NCBI GenBank assembly: GCA_950106755.1
Contig: OX467087.1
Span: forward strand, 20,402,047-20,466,046
Direction of reading: 5' to 3'
DNA length: 64,000 nucleotides
Source: Climacium dendroides
Lineage: Eukaryota; Streptophyta; Bryopsida; Hypnales; Climaciaceae
Shown here: positions 23,877 through 35,269 of the stretch, one piece after another
Numbering within the stretch: the first letter of the stretch is position 1
Layout of the letters: every line of letters starts with the position of its first letter
The notes under the pieces: generated by a model
Told to the model about the DNA's origin: nothing
Seen by the model: only the letters and a program-made list of their open reading frames with translations
Database searches by the model: none
Made by a program: the position numbers and the translations under genes

Positions 23877-24873
23877 CGGCAAGAGAGACCAAATGATTTA
23901 GGGAGTGTTTTGCTAAAGCTATAGATTCATTACTATGAGAACTCTGAAATGAAACGATCTTAGTTGTTGATTTGAAAAAATGATGGCTACTAACTAGTAC
24001 CACTAACTATTTGCAAGTACTGTAAAAGTACTATTTCAATTGGCAAAGAAGAGATAGTTTGTCAAAAAAAAAAAATACAACTAGGTATAAATTAATAATA
24101 ATTTATTAGAAAGTCATGAACAAAAAAACTTAAAACTAACCATTTGAAAAGATTTGATAGTGATCACATTTCACCAAAAGATGGAAATCAAAACCATCTT
24201 CAATGTTCAAAAGTGCATGCGGAAAAGAGACCTATTGGTATGAATATGGAGGTCATAAAATAATATATTTTAAAATTTTCTTATCCAAGTACATGTCTGT
24301 CCATTGTGGAAATAGACCACAAAAATTTCATCACTAAATCCTTAATTTTTAGTACCCCCTAGTATGAAAAACCCATAAACCTTGAAGTGTGATTGATGAA
24401 CTAAATTTAAATTTAAATATAAAATAATTTTTGAATTTTTATGAAAAATAAGGGATTCGAATACTATCAAGTTAGCCATCTCCAATAAAATTTTAAGGTA
24501 ATTACAATCATGCTTCAAAAGTTATAGCGGATGATAAGAGAGTCACTTTTATTGTAACAAAAATAATACCGGTCCTTCTTGCAACCACCCTGTTAATTTT
24601 TAATTCCATATTTCTTCATAAAGAGGTCTATTTGAAAGTATGCATGAATTTTTTTTTTATATTCCTTTAGATAAGTGGAAAGAAAATTTAACGTAGATCT
24701 TTAATAAATTTACTGTAGGCCAAACAAAAAACTTACCAATGGCAATAACTTAACTACTTGTAGGCTCGTTCGTAGTTTCAGTAAGACCCATGCTATACTC
24801 TTTGCCTTTTATATGCAATTAGAAAATAGACATGCAGTTCAATGCATTGCAATTCAAATATACATAATAGACT

Positions 24874-25581
24874 CTAATTGACAAACAAAGGCACATCAAG
24901 AGCATGGACATTATTACAATTGAAAGTAGAGGACCTCACTGCTATACCATCCTTTCTTGTTCTTCCCCTTTTGCCCATGGTGGTGTAATCCTTGACATAA
25001 ACACGAGCATGCACCATTTTTGTAGTCTTGGCTTTTAGCACTTCTAATCCGACACACTCATATCCAAAATTTGGGAAGTGCTCACATGGACAAACAGTTC
25101 CAACATAAGCATTTTTTGTTTTGTAGGTGACGTCAATTTCTCTACCTGCCTTTATCACTACAAAAAAGCAATGGTATAAATGACTTGTCCACAATGACTG
25201 CAAGCACAACAATGACCACAAAGTCATTGATTTGTAGTCATTGTGGATAAGAAATGACTACTACAATCATTGTAGACAAGTCATTTATATCCTTGTATTG
25301 TTGTAGTGTATGTATTAACTGGTCTACTTAGTTTCTTCTCCACAAAAGTCCCAGTTGTCATAGCAACATCAATTTTTCTTTGCTTGTGCCGTCTTCCAAG
25401 TTTGTCCCCACTCTCTAGAAAATGACCCTCTTTCATAAGTGCCATTTTTGACCAAGGATTCTAATAGGGGACAACAAATGGTCTTCCTTACGAGCTCCAT
25501 GGTTGAAACTACATTTTTGAGAATCTTGGAGTTTGCACTAAAATCTAAAGTTTTAATAAATTTTTCCATTTTTTTGAGTTG
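24874..25581 (-). pseudogene. Unrecognised broken coding region split by a CACTA miniature element
   Basis: On the minus strand two protein-like pieces face each other across a 153-bp insertion. The upstream piece (25569-25369, containing MEKFIKTLDFSANSKILKN and FSREWGQTWKTAQ) shifts frame into IDVAMTTGTFVEKKLSRPVN. After the insertion comes AGREIDVTYKTKNAYVGTV...PNFGYECVGLEVL and a Lys/Arg-rich MGKRGRTRKDG, ending in stop at 24874. The frames do not join when the insertion is removed, so this is a pseudogene or an unrecognised spliced gene. The first piece recurs, decayed, at 43700-43790. I do not recognise the protein. Confidence 0.4.
25156..25308. mobile_element. CACTA-type miniature transposon
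   Basis: It starts CACTACAAAAAAGC and ends as the complement of CACTACAACAATAC, with the terminal repeats extending imperfectly for about 43 bases through ATAAATGACTTGTC. The 3-bp target duplication TAT stands at 25153-25155 and 25309-25311. CACTA termini with a 3-bp duplication define the CACTA (En/Spm) superfamily. At 153 bp it encodes nothing and needs a transposase from elsewhere. Confidence 0.82.
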
Positions 25582-26102
25582 TACTCTCTCTGTCCCCAAT
25601 GATTTACTTGTTGAATAAGATGTATCTACTTTAGACTAAATTTAACTTTTTTAAGAGCCACTTCGTGCTATAAATAGAATTTGGTATATTCCTATTGTCC
25701 TAAGAACTTTGAGTTTTGAAGACTTTTTCAAAAAAATGGCTTCGGAGTACTAAAAAGTAGAATTCGGAGGGCATTTTTGAGGAGCATTGGTGGGCAATTG
25801 TTGAGTGTAAGGTCATCATTTTGTGGGCAATTAATACAAGACCAAGACCTTGGATGGACTTCTATTCCACCTCCTAGAGCTTTATTTCCTTCAACTAGTC
25901 AACATTGAAAGAGATTCAAAAATAAAATTAATTGACCCCTTCAATCAATTCATTTGTCTTTTGATTGATGATTGCATGGATGTAGGGAGAACTACTACTT
26001 GGAGTTGTTTTGTTTGTCTTAGAAAGCAATCAAAAGTTGAATCTAAACAATTTACAATGTCACAAAGTCTAACATGGAGATCATTTTGGGACGGAGGAAG
26101 TA
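25582..26102. mobile_element. Stowaway-like (Tc1/mariner) element, degenerate
   Basis: The left end TACTCTCTCTGTCCCCAATG and the complement of the right end (TACTTCCTCCGTCCCAAAAT) match the plant Stowaway terminus (CTCCCTCCGTCCC type) with TA at each border. The left end abuts the broken gene exactly where its relative at 43700 loses similarity, supporting insertion. The interior (25650-25850) belongs to a repeat also seen at 32150-32340 and 46080-46270, so this may be an old family with three copies. Confidence 0.5.
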
Positions 26103-26735
26103 ACCATCTAAATTCAAACTAGCTAGACATGTTGTGGATAATATGGCAAACATAGCATGGTTACTTATGAATTGAACTTAGGTTATAATGTTTGATGATA
26201 AGGATGTTAATTCCTAAAAACTCACTAAAAAGTCTATTTTTCTTTTTTAAAACTTGGATAGACACTATTGACTTTATAAATTGAAATTTTACATGAATTT
26301 ATTATGGTAGTTTCAATAGTTGTTATTATGTGAGCTAAGAATTATGAACACATAAAAATAGAAATCTATACACACAATGTGAGCCTTTAGGGTTCAAGAA
26401 TCGAATAAGTTGGATATCAATGCATGTGCAAGACTGCCTAAATATTATAGTGCTTTAGGATATTCTAATTGCTTTAATTTCATGAGCAAAATTACATGAA
26501 GTCCATAATTATGTGGAATTTCAAGTGTTTTTGAAATAGAAACTCAGTGGATAATTATCAATAGGGCTATGCAACATAATAAGTCATTGTAGACATACTT
26601 ACTCATTTATAATAACTTGTAATATATTCTTTTCGATAGAAAGTTCTTTTGAAAACATAATAAAATTTATAATAAGTCCTTAAATTCAATGACCTTCTTG
26701 TCCTCACATCCTTGCATAATAAAATGCTTTATTTG

Positions 26736-27143
26736 TCACTTACTATATGTTTTATCTAATTGCAAATAAATAAATTTTATACCCAAAATACACATTCTAA
26801 GAGCTTTCAATGCTTTCTTTCCAATGAGATCAGAGTCATAAGTGATTAAGTCATAGTATTTTGTAAAATAGGACATATTAAATCTCTTTACAATAAATGG
26901 TAGTTGCTTCTTTGGACAAGTGTTGAAATGGGAGCTAGCTATATGGGGTAACAACTCTTGTATAATACATGGGGGCATCAATTTAATAGTATAATCACAC
27001 CTTCTTGACCAAGCACAATTTGCAATAGAATGAAAAGTTGGTGAACAAAGAGAAGAGCCAATAGGGTTATAGGAATCATTTTTGGATGAAGAAGGTGTAG
27101 CAAATCTATTTTGTGTGTCATTGGTGGAGACGGTCATCAACAA
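26736..27143 (-). CDS. Unrecognised ORF, 135 residues
   Basis: This is the longest intact ORF in the AT-rich part of the arm, duplicated exactly at 60317-60724. It has a Ser/Asn-rich N terminus (TNDTQNRFATPSSSKND), then CDYTIKLMPPCIIQELLPHI and a basic, Tyr-rich end. No motif, signal peptide or membrane segment is recognised and there is no diverged homologue in the window to test conservation. It may be chance or a fragment of a transposon protein. Confidence 0.25.
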   Translation of the reverse strand: MLMTVSTNDTQNRFATPSSSKNDSYNPIGSSLCSPTFHSIANCAWSRRCDYTIKLMPPCIIQELLPHIASSHFNTCPKKQLPFIVKRFNMSYFTKYYDLITYDSDLIGKKALKALRMCILGIKFIYLQLDKTYSK

Positions 27144-27218
27144 AAAATGATAACAATGATGATGAAATCGGAAGTGGAGTTAGGGGTGACAAAATCAACT
27201 TGTTTTTATAGTAAATAA

Positions 27219-28001
27219 CTAGCAATTAGCTACACATTCATCATTAGAATTTCATTAGAATTTTTATATATTAGATAGAATGCAAAGTAAGAATTTCAAT
27301 AAATCTTTAGATAAAAATGACTAAAATCTTCATATAATTTTTTTTTATAAATAAGCATATACTGAAATAAATAATAAAAATTTAATGAATGATGAATGAA
27401 ATACATGCAATGATGAATACGATAAAAGATACACATACATTAAATGCATTAGAAATTTGACTCAATTGTTACAGCAATCCAAATAGAAAAATTTAAAGGA
27501 AAAACTTGTAAATGTCAAAAGCTTCGTGAACAATTTAATTGTTGTGAAATCTAAAATTGGTTCAATCGAATAAATTTCTCAAATCATTTGGTAGTAGCAA
27601 TAGAAAATAGAAAATTGAAATTAGAAGCTCAAAGCTCACAAAAGCACAAAATCATAGAAATGCAAAAGAAGTATAAAGCCAAAAAAAGCAATGGAATTGG
27701 TACCTTTATGATATCACCATATTGATTCTCTTTAATATCACCTCAATTGCAACGACTATATTATTTCTATAATATCATCCTTTGTAAAAAGTGATATTAC
27801 AGAGGTGATTGTGAACTCCTACTCTATTTCAGTAATATCACATTGTGTGAAAATATGATTTCTATGTATGCATGATTGGAAATGTTTTTATAAAATAAAT
27901 AAAATTGATACAATGAATGCATAGCATAGCAAGCACAAGCCCCTAGTACTAAAGGTAGCATTTGTGATAGTACAGAGGGACTTATGATTTTCGTAGTATG
28001 A
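27219..28001 (-). mobile_element. Non-autonomous Helitron, copy 1
   Basis: On the minus strand it begins TCATACTACG and ends TAGCTAATTGCTAG, flanked by A on the 5' side and T on the 3' side, with no target duplication. TC at the start, CTAG at the end, a terminal hairpin (TAGC...GCTA) and insertion between A and T are the Helitron hallmarks. It is about 85% like the element at 29761-30508 along its length and carries about 95 extra bases of GATATTA-rich repeats (27700-27800). It has no Rep/helicase, so it is non-autonomous. Confidence 0.72.
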
Positions 28002-29375
28002 TGATGTACCACTGTTCTCCACAACATCTACAAAAATCTACTTTTTTGGACTAGCTGCCTGTTGACATCTTCATTTTTTGTAGAACACCATATGTTAGTA
28101 GTCAAATGCAAGCAAAAACGTAGGTTTTTTGTAATGCAAGAGAGTATATTTAACTCACAAAGTCTTCTACACATCCATTCTTGAGCACTAGAGGAGAACA
28201 ATCAAGGACAAGAAGGTTTTATAGCAAATATATATTGTGCCAAATGGGAGCCACGATGTCCTTATTCTTTAGAGAATGGGCTTGTAGTGAAGAAGGTGTG
28301 ACTATTGCTAATAAGAGCAAAACAAACTACATACTTCAAATTTGTTAATTATTAATCATCTTAAAATATTAGAAGAAGACAAAGCTAGTGTTCAAATTTC
28401 AAGCTAACAAATTCCAATACCAATTTGACTAGTAGTAATACTGGTATGTGTACTACTTCACGTTAGGTCAAAAACATGAAAACCATGAAAGTATGACCAT
28501 TCCTTAATTTCTATTAAAATCCAATTTTACCAACTACTTTTTATGATAGAATTCTAGATAGTATTGATGCATAGCAAGTTTTCCAAGAATGATGTCCAAT
28601 GTGATTAAGGTTTGCAATGTTCATGCATGTGATACTATCAATGTCCAATTTGATCTTGGTGAGGGGAAATCAAAGAATTTAATTCTTGCATCACCACATA
28701 GGCTACCTAAATGTCAATTAATCACTAAATGCTCCATTAAAATAGTTAGGTGGTGAATGGTCATGGATACTAATACATAACTTCTTAAGCATGAATAATC
28801 AAATGCAATGAATGCCATAGTGAAGTCAAATAATTGACAATATTAGATCATGGATCTTTTCACAAGATAATGAAATCCAATGTTTTAGTTTAAGTTTTTG
28901 GACCAATGATTATACATGTGGCCTTTCTTTTAAGTAGGTTCTTAGTTCCATGCTTCTTCATTTGGGGGGCTTGAATTGAAGGAGTCCAATTCTAAACATA
29001 AAATTTTGATTATGTAACTTTTGTATGTAGTTTTTGTATGTGCTACATCTATATGATGATTGAAATGAGGTTTTGAAAACTTTGTGGCAATGGTATGTAG
29101 GATCATGACTAGTCTACAATTTTAAACCTCTTTTCTACATACTTAAGCTATTCATTTTCATTTAGGCAAGTAGACATTAAATTGACGCCCTCACAACTAA
29201 TAAAACCTTATTAGACAAGCTAGTCACCATAGAAGTGTGGAACTCATTTTTGCAAGTCTTGCATAAACCATTTGCTTCAAGACGTCCAAAAACACTCATT
29301 AGGGGTCAAACTAATGTGCAAGTTCTCCCCTTTCTACAAAAAATCCCCAAAGATGAATATTGCTCTTCTATCCTT

Positions 29376-29591
29376 CACTAGAAGAAACCAAAATTTTTGA
29401 TGTCTAAGGGAACGGATTTTAGGTGACGTTGAAGAAAACAACCCATGTTTTTCTGACAACAATTATCTCCACTGGACATCATTATTGACATGAAAAATAT
29501 AGGTTGTTTTTTTCAACGTCACCTAAAATCCGTTCCCTTTGACGTCGATTGTTTTTTTGAATGTCACCTAAAACAAGGTTTTCTTATAGTG
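29376..29591. mobile_element. CACTA-like miniature element with internal fold-back
   Basis: The termini CACTAGAAGAAACC and (complement) CACTATAAGAAAACC fit the plant CACTA consensus, and CTT stands on both sides (29373-29375, 29592-29594) as a 3-bp duplication. Inside, about 48 bases from 29407 (AAGGGAACGGATTTTAGGTG...) are nearly the complement of 29490-29541, so the centre can fold into a long hairpin. The related site in the spacer (44412) lacks this insert, though flanking bases there also resemble CACTA, so the exact left border has some doubt. Confidence 0.65.
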
Positions 29592-29760
29592 CTTCAAAGA
29601 TTCATTGACAAAGGACTTTTGTGGTAACATTCAAGGATTTAGAAATAAGCAAATCTAATCATTTTAAAAGAACTTCGAGGGTCTTGATTGCTCTCCATTG
29701 TTTGACAAAATTCTCTTATTATAAATTCTTAAAATGACTTTTTGGTGGTCAAAACTATTA

Positions 29761-30508
29761 TCATACCACTAAAATCATAACTCCCTCTATAATATCACAA
29801 ATGCTACCATTAATACAAGGGGCTCATGCTTGCTATGCTATGCATTCATTGTATCACATATTAGTAAAATTTTGATATATTCGAATAGAATGCATGATAA
29901 TGATTTCAATAAGTCTTTAAAATAATTTTCTTAAATATTTTATACAAATGTTTTCAATTATGCATACATAAAAATCGTATTTTCACACAATGTGATGTTA
30001 TAGAAATAGAATAGCAGTTTGCAATCATTGCTTTTCTTGGCTTTATATTTCTTTTGCATTTCTATAATTTTGTGCTTTTGTGAACTTTGAGCTTTTGATT
30101 TCAATTCTCTATTGCTACTACCAAATGATTTGAGGAATGTATTAGATTGAACCAAATTTGGATTTCACAACAATTAAATTGTTTACGAAGCTTTTGAGAT
30201 TTACAAGTTTTTCCTTTAAGTTCTTCTATTTGAAAGCCATTGTTTGTAACAATTGAGTCAAATTTTTAATGAATTCTAATGTATGTGTATCTTTTACCAT
30301 ATTCATCATGCATGTATTTCATTCATCATTCATTAAATTTCTTTGGTTTATTTTAGTATATGCATATTTATAAAAAAATTACATCAAGATTTTGTCATTT
30401 TTATCTAAAGATTTATTGAAATTCTTGCTTTGCATTCTATCTAATACATAATAAAATTTAATGAAATTCTAATGGTGAATATGTAGCATAGCAAGCGCAA
30501 ACCGCTAG
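29761..30508 (+). mobile_element. Non-autonomous Helitron, copy 2
   Basis: It starts TCATACCACT after an A, ends AGCGCAAACCGCTAG before a T, and has no target duplication. The stem AGCG/CGCT at the 3' end replaces TAGC/GCTA of copy 1, a paired change that keeps the hairpin. The spacer copy of this locus (44580-44610) reads straight through CAAAACTATT..GATTGATA, giving an empty site that fits insertion between A and T. No coding capacity. It lies in opposite orientation to copy 1. Confidence 0.8.
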
Positions 30509-31249
30509 TGATTGAGATAAAATTATAGCATTTGATTCTTCAAAATGTCTTTTTTCCTACTAAGTACAATCTTACAACCTACATAATAAATAAAAGAGTT
30601 AGTACCTTCTTCATGAATTAGAAAAGTTAAGAAAATGCCTACCTTAAGAGTGTTTCCAAGGCAGATTGAATTCACTTGACCCTTGTGACTTTATCCCATT
30701 TAAATTTGGAAATGAAATTCAAGTTAGTAGAAGATGTTGTATTTAACTAAAATTTAATTCATGGGACCATCAAATGCACATTTGGGTTTGTTGTAAGAAA
30801 CAATGCCAAATTGCCAATTCATTTTGTGCTTGAAAGGATAGTAGTAAGCACTATGACCTTCTACAAAATAACTAAATTAGAAATTGAAAATAAAGAAAAC
30901 TAGGATTTTCTCTATCAATAATGTATCTTCAAAATCTTGACATTAGAATAAAATTCTAACTTAATGTATTAGTTTGGATTTAATTGATATTTATCATAGT
31001 CAATAATTACTTGCCAAACCAAAAATCTAGTATGATCCCAAACTAATGTAAAGGAAAGAACTTTGAGTATGATAAATGCATCACTATCTCTATTAAAGTT
31101 CTTTTTAATTATTCCCAAGGATATCAATTATCAAAGGATCTTATGAGGCATTTTTTCTCGTATACCAAACTATTCAAGGCAAGCTTCACAAAGGTCTTGA
31201 AAGGCTTTTTTGAGGATCAAAGCCTAAAAATTTGAATTGGTCGTTGAAC

Positions 31250-31690
31250 AAGTGAAGTTCAAGAGTCATTTGCAATGGTTCCAAAGACTTTTCTATGATA
31301 TCCACAAACTAAGAGTTGTGTCAAAAGGTTTTTGCACTTAGTATTCACAATTGAAGAGTATCAAAGGACTTCTAAGGCACTTTTTCTCATTGCATTATAT
31401 ATACTTATAAGGTCAATACCAATGACTTCACTTCTCCACCATTTAATTCCAACATCCAAGTATAAAAAGAAAATACTAGATGAAAAAATGTGTTATTTTG
31501 TTTTTATGAAAAGGTGACGTATTGAAAGGAAAAAACAAAGACCAATGAAAATGATCAATACTTCAAGTGAATTTTACAAAGCCGCACATACCCTCATCAC
31601 CTTGCCACAAAGCCGCATATACCCTCTATCATCACCTTGCCACAAACACAAATGAATACCTTAACTGGTGCAAGTTTGAATTTGATCCCT
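31250..31690 (+). repeat. Intra-arm inverted repeat, member 1 (partner 35270-35650)
   Basis: CAATGGTTCCAAAGAC..., ATATCCACAAACTAAGAGTT, CCAACATCCAAGTAT and CACCTTGCCACAAA...AATGAATACCTTA occur here in the plus direction and at 35270-35650 in the complement. Within it, 31581-31650 holds a short tandem duplication of AAAGCCGCA(C/T)ATACCCTC..CACCTTGCCAC. Another plus-direction copy is at 45240-45680. Confidence 0.65.
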
Positions 31691-34122
31691 TCTTTTCAGT
31701 AATAGTGGGACCCAAACCTCCATTTTGGAAGAAGAGAACTTGAAATCAAAAATGCCAAACCATGTTTCAACTTATATTTCACTCATTTAAGAAATCAAAT
31801 GAAGTCCCCGACAAGGTCAAGTGAATCTGAAGAAAAAGTTCTGAGTTCGCCAATACTTTCTTAATGATTTTGTCAATAATGAGCAAGTCCATTATTTATT
31901 ATATCAGATGCAAGATCATAATAGGAAAGAAGACATTTTGAAAATTCAACTCTTGAAGTTTTTATCTCAATTATGATAGTTTGGGGCACTCATAAATCAT
32001 TTGAAAAACTTATAATAATAGAATCTTATCACATAGAAAGGAGTAATCAAACCTTCTACTTTTGTTTTTCTAAACTACTTCCTCAGTTCCTCAATCCCCA
32101 AATGATCTTCTTCTTTGATGAAATGTCCCTAAATAAAGTTAAAGGTTACATGAAAAAAACCATTTCATTTTGTAGGTAGAATTTAGTATATTCCTAGCAT
32201 CTTAAAAACTTCAAGATTTACAATGCTTTTCAAATTTTAGTCTTGGAATATTAAAAAGTAGAAATGTTTGGGCAATTTTAAAGAGTATGGGTGGACTACA
32301 AAATTTTGAGTGCAAGGTTGTCATTTTGTAGGAGATATTGAAGGTAATTTTACAAAATCCTTATTTTTCATAATGTTTATTGGCTACTTCTTTTCAATAT
32401 AACTAATGTAGAAACTATTATTAGTAATTTTAAAAAGAATCAATCCATTGAAAATAACCAAAATCATTGGAAATGTGAAGAAACATATTTTTCTAAGTTT
32501 CCATCTTCTTCAAGTTTTAAAAGGGCCAAGGATAAATTTTTCAAAAACTCAATAAACTTACCAATCAAAAGATCATCTAGTCATTAATTTTCCATAATTC
32601 TAAAGATTTTTCTATGATATCTATATATGAAGATCTATGCTAAATATGTTCTTTTCACTCTTATCTACAATAGTATCAAACAATCTTCTCATGCCATTTT
32701 CTACTGCATACTTTCTAATAGACCCTTCTACAAAGAAATGTGGATTAATGATTAAGAGTTAAAATACTTTCTAATCATTCTCAATCAATGATTCTAAAGG
32801 TTTTCATTGGTATCTACAAAGCCCCGTGTCAAAAATTTCTTAATTATCCTCAAGTTAGAGTATTAAAAGACCTTTGCAATCATTTTCATTAATTGCACTC
32901 ATGTGAAAACAATTTCTATGGCTAGGGTCAAGGGATCAAAACACTTTAGGGCCAAACAATCAAAAAACTTTTAGTGATTTGTAAAGATTTCTTCACACAT
33001 CTATGAATGAAGACCTGGCTGTCCAAGACGTTCTTTTCACTCACTTGCCAAGAGCATCAAAGAATCCTCTTTGAGATCTTCTCAACCCCTATCTCTTCTT
33101 GCGTCACGCCTACGCAAACGGTTCATTAATATCAATGACCTCACCTCTCACCTACCATTTCATCCCCGCATCCAAGTGCTACAAGAGCTCATTACAGGAT
33201 AGAAGGAGTTATCTTGGATGAAAAGGAGACAAATCCAATTGAAGAAAAGTTTCACTCAAATTTTTGCATGGGAAAACTATAGAAGAGGGAGGCAATGTGA
33301 GCGGCGAACCAATTGCATTGCGGACACTTCCTGCTCCCGAGAGTCTCCCTCTTCTCTGCTGTGGCTCTTGCTCTTGTTCACGTTTGAACGCAAGCTCTGC
33401 GCACCTGCATTGTGTAAGCTTTGCTAAGCTCCTCACTTCATTGCTTGCGATCCAGACTTTTCTTTTCATACTCGCATCTTCTATGTCTTGCAATTGCATG
33501 CCTTGCGGTTCCGATTGCTCCAGCTGCGATTTGCGTGGCTTCTGTTGATCATCCTTGATGTATTGAGTTAGCTTTGTAGCGGGTAATGGAGTTCAGTTTG
33601 GATCGAGTCATGTTTCTGATTATGCCAGCTTTGTCCATGGCGTCCGACCAGCCATAGCTTCATCATCCGTCAACTCCACGGCGAAGTAGTCCTTCGACTG
33701 TTTGTCAGTTAATCAATTATTGGTCAACCCATTTGCTGAAGTATGTGAAGGTCACCCAGATGTTCACCCAAAGGCTAGCCGGGTTCCCAATCAGCTTCAT
33801 TCACTCTTGTCAAAGCACAGTCGTTCGTTTGTGCCATAGGAATAATTGAAGAACAAGATGAGACACCTTTTAATTTGTTACTCTAGCTAGTTCCTTAGTT
33901 ACTTACGGTAGTTTCAACCCTGCACCCACACAACTTTCCGTAAAAACTAGGCGCATTTCGATCACGGACACAGGTGAAGAGTTTGTGGTTGTGGAGTCAG
34001 GGAAGGGGACCATTCGATGCAGGTTGCATCATTTTGTTGTTGGGATTTCCAGGGAATTGGAAAGTCGGAATAATTACTGAAGCATTCCTTCTGTGAGATG
34101 CATGTATTGCAGGTAGGTCACC

Positions 34123-34716
34123 ATGGATCGGGAAGCTATGGAGTTCGATCATGACGAACTTACTGATCTCGAATGTTTACTGCATCTGCTCCAGCTCTCT
34201 CATGGATCTCGATCTTCAGTTCCTTCTTCCGTTGCAACACGCCCCCCAAGGACGCCGACTCTGCTCGAGCTCTCTCATGGATTTGGTTCTTCAGCTCCTT
34301 CTTCCGCTGCAACTCGCCCCCCAAGAACGCCGACTCTGCTCGAGCTCTCTCATGGGTTTGGTTCTTCAGCTCCTTCTTCCGGTGCAACACGACCCCCAAG
34401 GACGCCGACTCGGACCCTTTCCAGGCCCTCTCGATTGTCACGAGCCTACCCCCCACCCGCTTCCGCCCCCTTGGGACTTCTGGCCCCCTGGGGACTTCTA
34501 GCCCCCGGGCTTGAACGCCTCATCGATGTCGCAGCCATGGACGTGAACCATGACCAGCCAGCAGAAGGCAGACGACGCGACCAAGAGCAGCAGCTATGGA
34601 CCTGGCCGTGGCCGTGCGAAGTGAAGCTCATGTCGGAATACTGGGTTTGGTCGGAATACTGGGGTTGGGTTTTACTGTATCCTCTTCCACCCTGGGGCTT
34701 CAAACCCAGAGAATAG
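34123..34716 (+). CDS. Unrecognised repeated gene, MDRE family, copy B
   Basis: The ORF encodes 197 residues. The ATG lies in the same strong context as copy A (GGTCACCATGG), 10 bases after a TATTGCAG acceptor-like site. MDREAMEFDHDELTDLECL matches copy A with conservative changes. The Ser/Pro linker is expanded into three 25-residue units (LLELSHGFGSSAPSS...RPPRTPT). Then follow Arg/Pro-rich residues, a GLERLIDVAAMDVNHDQ block that aligns with GVEGLIDIAAVEVDHDQ of copy A, and a Trp-rich C terminus (WPWPCEVKLMSEYWVWSEYW) unrelated to copy A. No known domain and no function assigned. Since it lies in the palindrome arm, an identical second copy exists at 52744-53337. Confidence 0.45.
   Translation: MDREAMEFDHDELTDLECLLHLLQLSHGSRSSVPSSVATRPPRTPTLLELSHGFGSSAPSSAATRPPRTPTLLELSHGFGSSAPSSGATRPPRTPTRTLSRPSRLSRAYPPPASAPLGLLAPWGLLAPGLERLIDVAAMDVNHDQPAEGRRRDQEQQLWTWPWPCEVKLMSEYWVWSEYWGWVLLYPLPPWGFKPRE
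34186..34410 (+). repeat. 75-bp tandem repeat, three units, within MDRE copy B
   Basis: Units 34186-34260, 34261-34335 and 34336-34410 each run from CTGCTC(C/G)AGCTCTCTCATGG to GACGCCGACT or AACGCCGACT. They are in frame (25 codons). Copies A and D have only one unit, so the expansion happened after those copies separated from B. Confidence 0.9.
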
Positions 34717-35269
34717 GACGGATTCGGGGTCTCACGAGCTAGCTCTAGTTCGCCATGCCGAACGCTTCTTCGACTGTTTGTTGTGCAAGCGTGGAGGCAG
34801 AGTTGTAGGTCGTAGTTTAAGCAGTCGAGCTTCTGCATGTCATTTGGTTGTTCGATCATGCTGAGGGTTCGGCCGGTTTCTGAATATGTATTGGATCCCG
34901 AGGCTTGGCTCTGGACTAGTTTGTTACTTTGTGAGTTTGGTTCTCGTCGTCCTGGACCTCTTCAGTTCTGTTCGCTCGATGGTAATCCATCTATTTCGAT
35001 TTCCGATCTTGCACATGATCGATCGATTGGAAAGAAAGACTGAAGCGATTGCACGTGTTATTCGATCGGAGCCTCCGGACAGTCTGTTTGAATCGGTTCC
35101 TTGCATTCCTTGCATATATGGTGCTTGTCCTGGAGTCTGGAAATGTAACTTGTCTTCGAAAGGATGATTTTGTTTGGGATGCTCACTCGCGACTGTGTCA
35201 ACCTCTACCAGCCTGCATTTTGCATTTTGCCTTTGATGTCTGTGCATGATTTTCTGGACAAGAATTAAG

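Larger units (their letters stand above)
29262..35250 (+). repeat. Repeat module, copy B (diverged direct copy in the spacer at 44295-49090)
   Basis: Landmarks shared in order with the spacer copy are: TTTGCTTCAAGA...GATGAATATT (29265), ACCTACATAATAAATAAAAG (30575), AAGAAACAATGCCAA (30795), TTATCAAAGGATCTTATGAG (31128), TCATCACCTTGCCACAAA (31594), ACTCATAAATCATTTGAAAA (31987), CTCACCTACCATTTCAT (33144) and the MDRE region. Relative to the spacer it has gained a CACTA-like element and a Helitron. Similarity is roughly 75-85% by eye. Confidence 0.7.

Noticed and set aside
33209..33548. Overlapping ORFs of 69-96 codons in the block before MDRE
   Set aside because: Open on both strands and with non-triplet indels between copies A, B and D. 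More likely a transcribed leader or intron than protein code.
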